Origin: an uncultured Oscillospiraceae bacterium
Lineage (GTDB): Bacteria > Bacillota > Clostridia > Oscillospirales > Oscillospiraceae
NCBI GenBank assembly: GCA_934572325.1
Contig: CAKTKT010000016.1
Coordinates: forward strand, 1-34,373
Length of the DNA: 34,373 nucleotides
Direction of reading: 5' to 3'
This document shows, one piece after another, positions 31,906 to 34,373 of the stretch. Each line of letters begins with the position of its first letter. Position 1 is the stretch's first letter. Below the pieces are notes generated by a model that ran no database searches, was not told the DNA's origin, and saw nothing but the letters and a program-made list of their open reading frames with translations. The position numbers and the translations under genes were made by a program.

Positions 31906-32727
31906 ATGTTCGGGTATCTCGCCGCCCAGCCGGGAGCGCTCACGCAGGAGGAGCTTGCGCGCTACAAGTCCGCGTACTGCGGGCTGTGCCGTTCGCTCAA
32001 GCTCCGCCACGGTGAGCTTTCCCGGCTTACGCTCAATTATGACCTGACGTTTCTCGCGTTGCTGCTCGGCTCACTCTACGAGCCGGAGGAGTGCACGGGG
32101 GAGCAGCGCTGTCTTGCCCACCCGCGCGAAAGGCACGGCTACACTGTCACCGAGATGACGGACTACGCCGCGGACATGAACGTCATGCTCGCATATCTCA
32201 AGTGCATGGATAACTGGCGGGATGACGCGAGCGTCGTCTCGCTTGCCGAGGCGGCGGCGCTCAAAAAGGCGTACAGTGCGCTTGCGCAGAAGTACCCGCG
32301 CCAGCATGAGGCGATGGCGTCCTCGCTCGCCTCGCTTGCCGCGCTGGAGAGCGCGCGCGATGAAAACGCCGACGCTGCTGCGGCGGCGTTCGGCGCGCTC
32401 ATGGCGGAGGTGCTGGTGTGCCGCGAGGATCGCTGGAGCGACGCACTGCGCCGTATGGGCGGCGCGCTCGGACGGTTCGTGTATATCATGGACGCGGTCA
32501 TGGATCTCGACAGCGACACTCTGCGCAACAGCTATAATCCCTTCCGCCGCTATTACGGGCTTGACAACGCCCGCCGCTTTCGTGATATACTGCGTATGCT
32601 GCTGAGCGAGTGCGTGTATTATTTTGACAAGCTGCCCCTCGTTCAAGACGCGGGCATACTCAAGAACATCCTGTGCTTTGGCTTGTGGCAGCAGTTCGAC
32701 GCTAAATATAAGGGCGAATCCGAATAA
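31906..32727 (+). CDS. DUF5685 family protein
   Basis: A 273-residue, mostly helical protein of unknown function that matches the DUF5685 pattern: MFGYL start, YYCGLC-type motif (C25 and C28), LNYDLTFLALLLGSLYEPEE and a later RCLAHP. C25, C28, C63, C69 and H72 could together bind a metal. The C-terminal half contains FVYIMDAVMDLDSDTLRNSYNPF and an acidic DAVxDLDxD signature that recalls the metal-binding helices of prenyl-synthase-like folds, though this is only a resemblance. It sits between the zinc-ribbon and J-domain genes. Confidence 0.85.
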   Translation: MFGYLAAQPGALTQEELARYKSAYCGLCRSLKLRHGELSRLTLNYDLTFLALLLGSLYEPEECTGEQRCLAHPRERHGYTVTEMTDYAADMNVMLAYLKCMDNWRDDASVVSLAEAAALKKAYSALAQKYPRQHEAMASSLASLAALESARDENADAAAAAFGALMAEVLVCREDRWSDALRRMGGALGRFVYIMDAVMDLDSDTLRNSYNPFRRYYGLDNARRFRDILRMLLSECVYYFDKLPLVQDAGILKNILCFGLWQQFDAKYKGESE

Positions 32728-32780
32728 ATGACCGTCCTCCGGCGCATTTAATCTAAACCCAAAGCAGAAAGGTAAAACCG

Positions 32781-33479
32781 ATGTATCAGGATCCGTATAA
32801 GGTGCTTGGCGTGTCGCCCGATGCCTCGGACGATGAAATTAAAAAAGCGTACCGGGATCTGACGAAGAAGTATCACCCCGACCTCAATCCGAACGATCCC
32901 ACCGCCGCCGAGAAGATGAACCGGATAAACGCCGCCTATGACCAGATAAAGAACGGCACGGCGCAGCAGGGCGCGTCGGGCGGCTACGGCGGGCAGGGCT
33001 ACGGCTACGGCGGGTATTCCGGCGGATATTCGGCGGGCTATAATCCTTGGGGCGCGTGGAGCGGCTGGGGCGAGTGGGGCGACTTTAACGGCGCTTCCGC
33101 CCGGCAGCAGGAGCGCAGCGAGTATACCGCCGCGAAGAATTATATCCGCAACGGTATGTATAAGGAGGCGCTCAACGCGCTCTCCGGCGTTCCTCTCGCG
33201 GAGCGGGACGGGAAGTGGTACTATCTCACCGCCGGCGCGAATATGTACATGGGCAACAAGATCGCGGCGCTTGAGGCGGCGAAGAAGGCTGTGGAGATCG
33301 AGCCGGATAACGAGCAGTACCGTCGGCTTCTTGAGCAGCTTCAGAGCGGCGGCGATTTTTATGATAATTACGCCGCGCGTTATACCGGCGGGCTGGACAC
33401 GGATAAGCTGTGCATGACGATGTGCGCGCTGAATATGTGCCTCGGTCCCACCTGCGGATATAGGTTCTTCTGCTGCTGA
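32781..33479 (+). CDS. J-domain protein (DnaJ-like co-chaperone)
   Basis: A 232-residue protein. Residues 4-60 form a J domain with YKVLGVSPDASDDEIKKAYR and the HPD motif at 32-34, which stimulates Hsp70 ATPase. A Gly/Tyr-rich linker (about 65-100) follows, then a helical region (about 112-190) that reads like two or three TPR units (KNYIRNGMYKEALNALSGV, MGNKIAALEAAKKAVEIEPDN), and a Cys-rich end (CMTMCALNMCLGPTCGYRFFCC). It lacks the zinc-finger and substrate domains of true DnaJ, so it is a specialised type III J protein. It follows the DUF5685 gene by 53 bp. Confidence 0.92.
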   Translation: MYQDPYKVLGVSPDASDDEIKKAYRDLTKKYHPDLNPNDPTAAEKMNRINAAYDQIKNGTAQQGASGGYGGQGYGYGGYSGGYSAGYNPWGAWSGWGEWGDFNGASARQQERSEYTAAKNYIRNGMYKEALNALSGVPLAERDGKWYYLTAGANMYMGNKIAALEAAKKAVEIEPDNEQYRRLLEQLQSGGDFYDNYAARYTGGLDTDKLCMTMCALNMCLGPTCGYRFFCC

Positions 33480-33496
33480 AAAGGGTATATGTATGT

Positions 33497-33540
33497 TTAT
33501 GGGGCTGTAGCGATGCGCTTATTTCGCTGCAGCCCCATAA
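33497..33540 (+). terminator. Long hairpin after the J-domain gene
   Basis: Arms of 17 bp (33497-33513 and 33524-33540) pair with a single G-U wobble around a 10-base loop, 17 bp after the stop codon. No U-run follows on the plus strand, so it may protect the 3' end instead. Confidence 0.65.
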
Positions 33541-33818
33541 TAATGCGCATAACGCGCTCACAAGCGGACGCTGCGGAAAAAGAATGAAAATGGGCGCACG
33601 CAAGCAGACGCAACCGCGAAATGAGCGTATCAATGTTGAAAATACTGACTCTACCTTGAGTTTTGCGCAAATGGAAAAATACAGCGCAGAATAGAGTGAA
33701 AGTATTTAAGGCGGGCGCGGCGACAGCGGCTGCCGCCTTATCCGCAAAGTAACAGCAATCGGTGGGCATGTCAAGGGATGGGCTCTCGCAGCAACGACAT
33801 TCCCATGTCTGTACTTGG
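33541..33818. other. Non-coding segment, probable decayed or repeat DNA
   Basis: No supported gene. Plus-strand frames give short protein-like runs broken by stops, and a minus-strand ORF of 126 codons covers 33497-33877 but begins inside the inverted-repeat element and ends inside the hairpin at 33497-33540. It has no Shine-Dalgarno site that I can see. Confidence 0.4.
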
Positions 33819-34057
33819 GTAACCGCTGAATAAATAGCTGTCAGCGTCTGAACGGATAATTTCCCGTCTGATTTCATGAGCTTTTTTTGAAATACACAAA
33901 GTATTCCTGCAAAAAGCTCATTTTATCAGACGAATAAATTATTCGCCATGTCAGGCGGTTGCCGCGCAAGCGGCGAGCCTGACGGCATTTGATGAAATAG
34001 TGTGATTCATCACACTATTTCTCGCCCAGCCATCTGACGTATTTAATCAGCGGTTAC
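33819..34057. repeat. 239-bp hairpin-rich element bounded by imperfect 18-bp inverted repeats (MITE-like or structured RNA)
   Basis: GTAACCGCTGAATAAATA (33819-33836) and its near-complement at 34040-34057 (17 of 18 pairs) bound the element. Inside are three stable structures. The first pairs 33866-33872 with 33925-33931 and 33876-33886 with 33911-33921. The second pairs 33950-33956 with 33977-33983, with inner arms GCCGC/GCGGC around GCAA. The third is a perfect 12-bp stem (33994-34005 and 34010-34021) with loop TTCA. There is no open reading frame of note. Confidence 0.6.
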
Positions 34058-34102
34058 TTGGCTGGCTCTCCCCGAATGAGATACAGTGTAAACTGACTGC
34101 AT

Positions 34103-34154
34103 AATTTATCTGACTTTATTCTGGGCTTCGCCCCCCCTCTCCGACAGATAAATT
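34103..34154. repeat. Inverted repeat AATTTATCTG/CAGATAAATT
   Basis: Perfect 10-bp arms (34103-34112 and 34145-34154) enclose GGG-CTTCG-CCC (34123-34133) and a C-rich run. Together with the preceding element this makes most of 33819-34154 self-complementary. Confidence 0.5.
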
Positions 34155-34174
34155 CAATTGACGAACTTCGCTTT

Positions 34175-34217
34175 TTTCTACCCACTTGGTCTCACATCTA
34201 TTGTAACGCTACACCGG
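34175..34217. repeat. Copy 2 of the degenerate ~40-bp module with a TGTA-N4-TACA dyad
   Basis: Same orientation as 36-78, sharing CACTTG, TATTGTA and CTACAC. The dyad TGTA-ACGC-TACA is at 34202-34213. It ends about 26 bp before a consensus -35, as copy 1 does. Confidence 0.45.
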
Positions 34218-34231
34218 CTTATAAAAAACAA

Positions 34232-34271
34232 CGCCGTCCGGCTTGACAGATGGCAAGACGGGCGGTATAAT
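34232..34271 (+). promoter_or_regulatory. Consensus sigma-70 promoter with the -35 inside an inverted repeat
   Basis: TTGACA (34243-34248), a 17-bp spacer and TATAAT (34266-34271) match the consensus in full. CGCCGTC (34232-34238) pairs with GACGGGCG (34257-34264) with one bulge, enclosing the -35. Its original target gene is not in the window; an insertion sequence begins 25 bp downstream. Confidence 0.82.
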
Positions 34272-34303
34272 GTAAATGAAAAGGGTGCTGCAACAATGAA
34301 CAG

Positions 34304-34356
34304 CACCCCATTTGTTAGACAGTATGATATACTATCTAACAAGTGGGGGTGTTTTT
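34304..34356 (+). terminator. Terminator-like hairpin between the IS end and its first ORF
   Basis: CACCCCA and TTTGTTAGA (34304-34319) pair with TCTAACAAG and TGGGGGTG (34335-34351) with one bulge, and AGTAT/ATACT extends the stem. TTTTT (34352-34356) follows directly. It would stop transcription entering the element from the consensus promoter upstream. An alternative stem GGGTGCTG (34283-34290) with CAGCACCC (34301-34308) competes for the left arm. Confidence 0.7.
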
Positions 34357-34358
34357 CT

Positions 34359-34373
34359 ATGCCAAAAGGAGTA
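34359..34373 (+). CDS. Start of a partial ORF, possibly IS3-family transposase OrfA
   Basis: Only five codons (MPKGV) are visible before the window ends. The position just inside an IS3-like terminal repeat is the only reason for the call. No typical Shine-Dalgarno site is present; GTGGGGGTG lies within the hairpin 10 bp upstream. The frame is also open upstream to an ATG at 34296. Confidence 0.4.

Larger units (their letters stand above)
34297..34373 (+). mobile_element. Left end of an IS3-family (IS150-like) insertion sequence, truncated by the window
   Basis: The sequence from 34297 begins TGAACAGCACCCC and continues TTGTTAGACA, the form I associate with IS150-group terminal inverted repeats (TG start, CACCCC, GTTAGACA). 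An ORF start lies 62 bp inside, as expected for orfA. The right end is outside the window, so the call depends on this end alone. Confidence 0.6.

Noticed and set aside
33497..33877. 126-codon minus-strand ORF
   Set aside because: It begins inside the inverted-repeat element and ends within the hairpin at 33497-33540, has no clear ribosome-binding site and no recognisable domain. It might still be a decayed gene.
1..34373. CRISPR array, tRNA or rRNA genes, prophage
   Set aside because: No regularly spaced direct repeats, cloverleaf sequences or phage gene runs were seen; the only mobile sign is the IS-like end at 34297 and the candidate MITE before it.

Overview
This GC-rich window looks like chromosomal DNA from a Clostridia-type member of the Bacillota, probably a gut Oscillospirales-like lineage. 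That placement is inferred from the gene content: long-form HPF, a DUF5685/DnaJ pair, DUF3810 and DUF5058 proteins, PocR-AraC regulation, lipoproteins with LCAC lipoboxes, strong Shine-Dalgarno sites and TTGNNN-N17-TATAAT promoters. No rRNA, tRNA or CRISPR array was seen. Coding density is high.

Layout. 1-4222: promoter, M29 aminopeptidase, a six-helix membrane protein and a membrane-anchored leucine-rich-repeat protein, in one apparent operon. 4391-4936: HPF, closed by a strong terminator. 5023-8975 (minus strand): sugar ABC importer (binding lipoprotein, permease, permease with a long N-terminal extension) without its own ATPase. 9229-11224 (minus): PocR-AraC regulator and a NahK-like sugar kinase, which probably serve the same substrate. 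11445-16011 (plus): rsmI, a large lipoprotein resembling a sensor fused to a solute-binding protein, and a Methyltransf_32 methyltransferase. The two methyltransferase genes have nearly identical promoter-to-start-codon regions. 16063-16971 (minus): galM. 17254-18603 (plus): NADP-type glutamate dehydrogenase with a hairpin leader. 18685-22859 (minus): AlgX/AlgJ-like and AlgI-like (MBOAT) O-acetylation pair, plus a GT-C-like polytopic membrane protein. 23009-24157 (plus): DUF3810 HExxH membrane protein, apparently leaderless. 24300-25850: an AT-richer AAA/DUF4143 ATPase and an alkyltransferase-like protein. 26149-33479 (plus): RlmI-like methyltransferase, DUF5058 membrane pair, membrane-anchored M20 peptidase, Ddl ligase, zinc-ribbon membrane protein, DUF5685 protein and J-domain protein. 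33480-34373: about 800 bp of structured non-coding DNA and the left end of an IS3-family (IS150-like) element that runs off the window.

The most unusual signal is in the promoters. At least five sigma-70-type promoters carry their -35 hexamer inside the loop of a GC-rich inverted repeat whose right arm fills part of the spacer. Two of them are near-copies of each other, and another two share an upstream module of about 40 bp containing a TGTA-N4-TACA dyad. A second point of interest is a 239-bp element bounded by imperfect 18-bp inverted repeats and packed with hairpins (33819-34057). All functional calls rest on motif recognition by eye; no database search was run.
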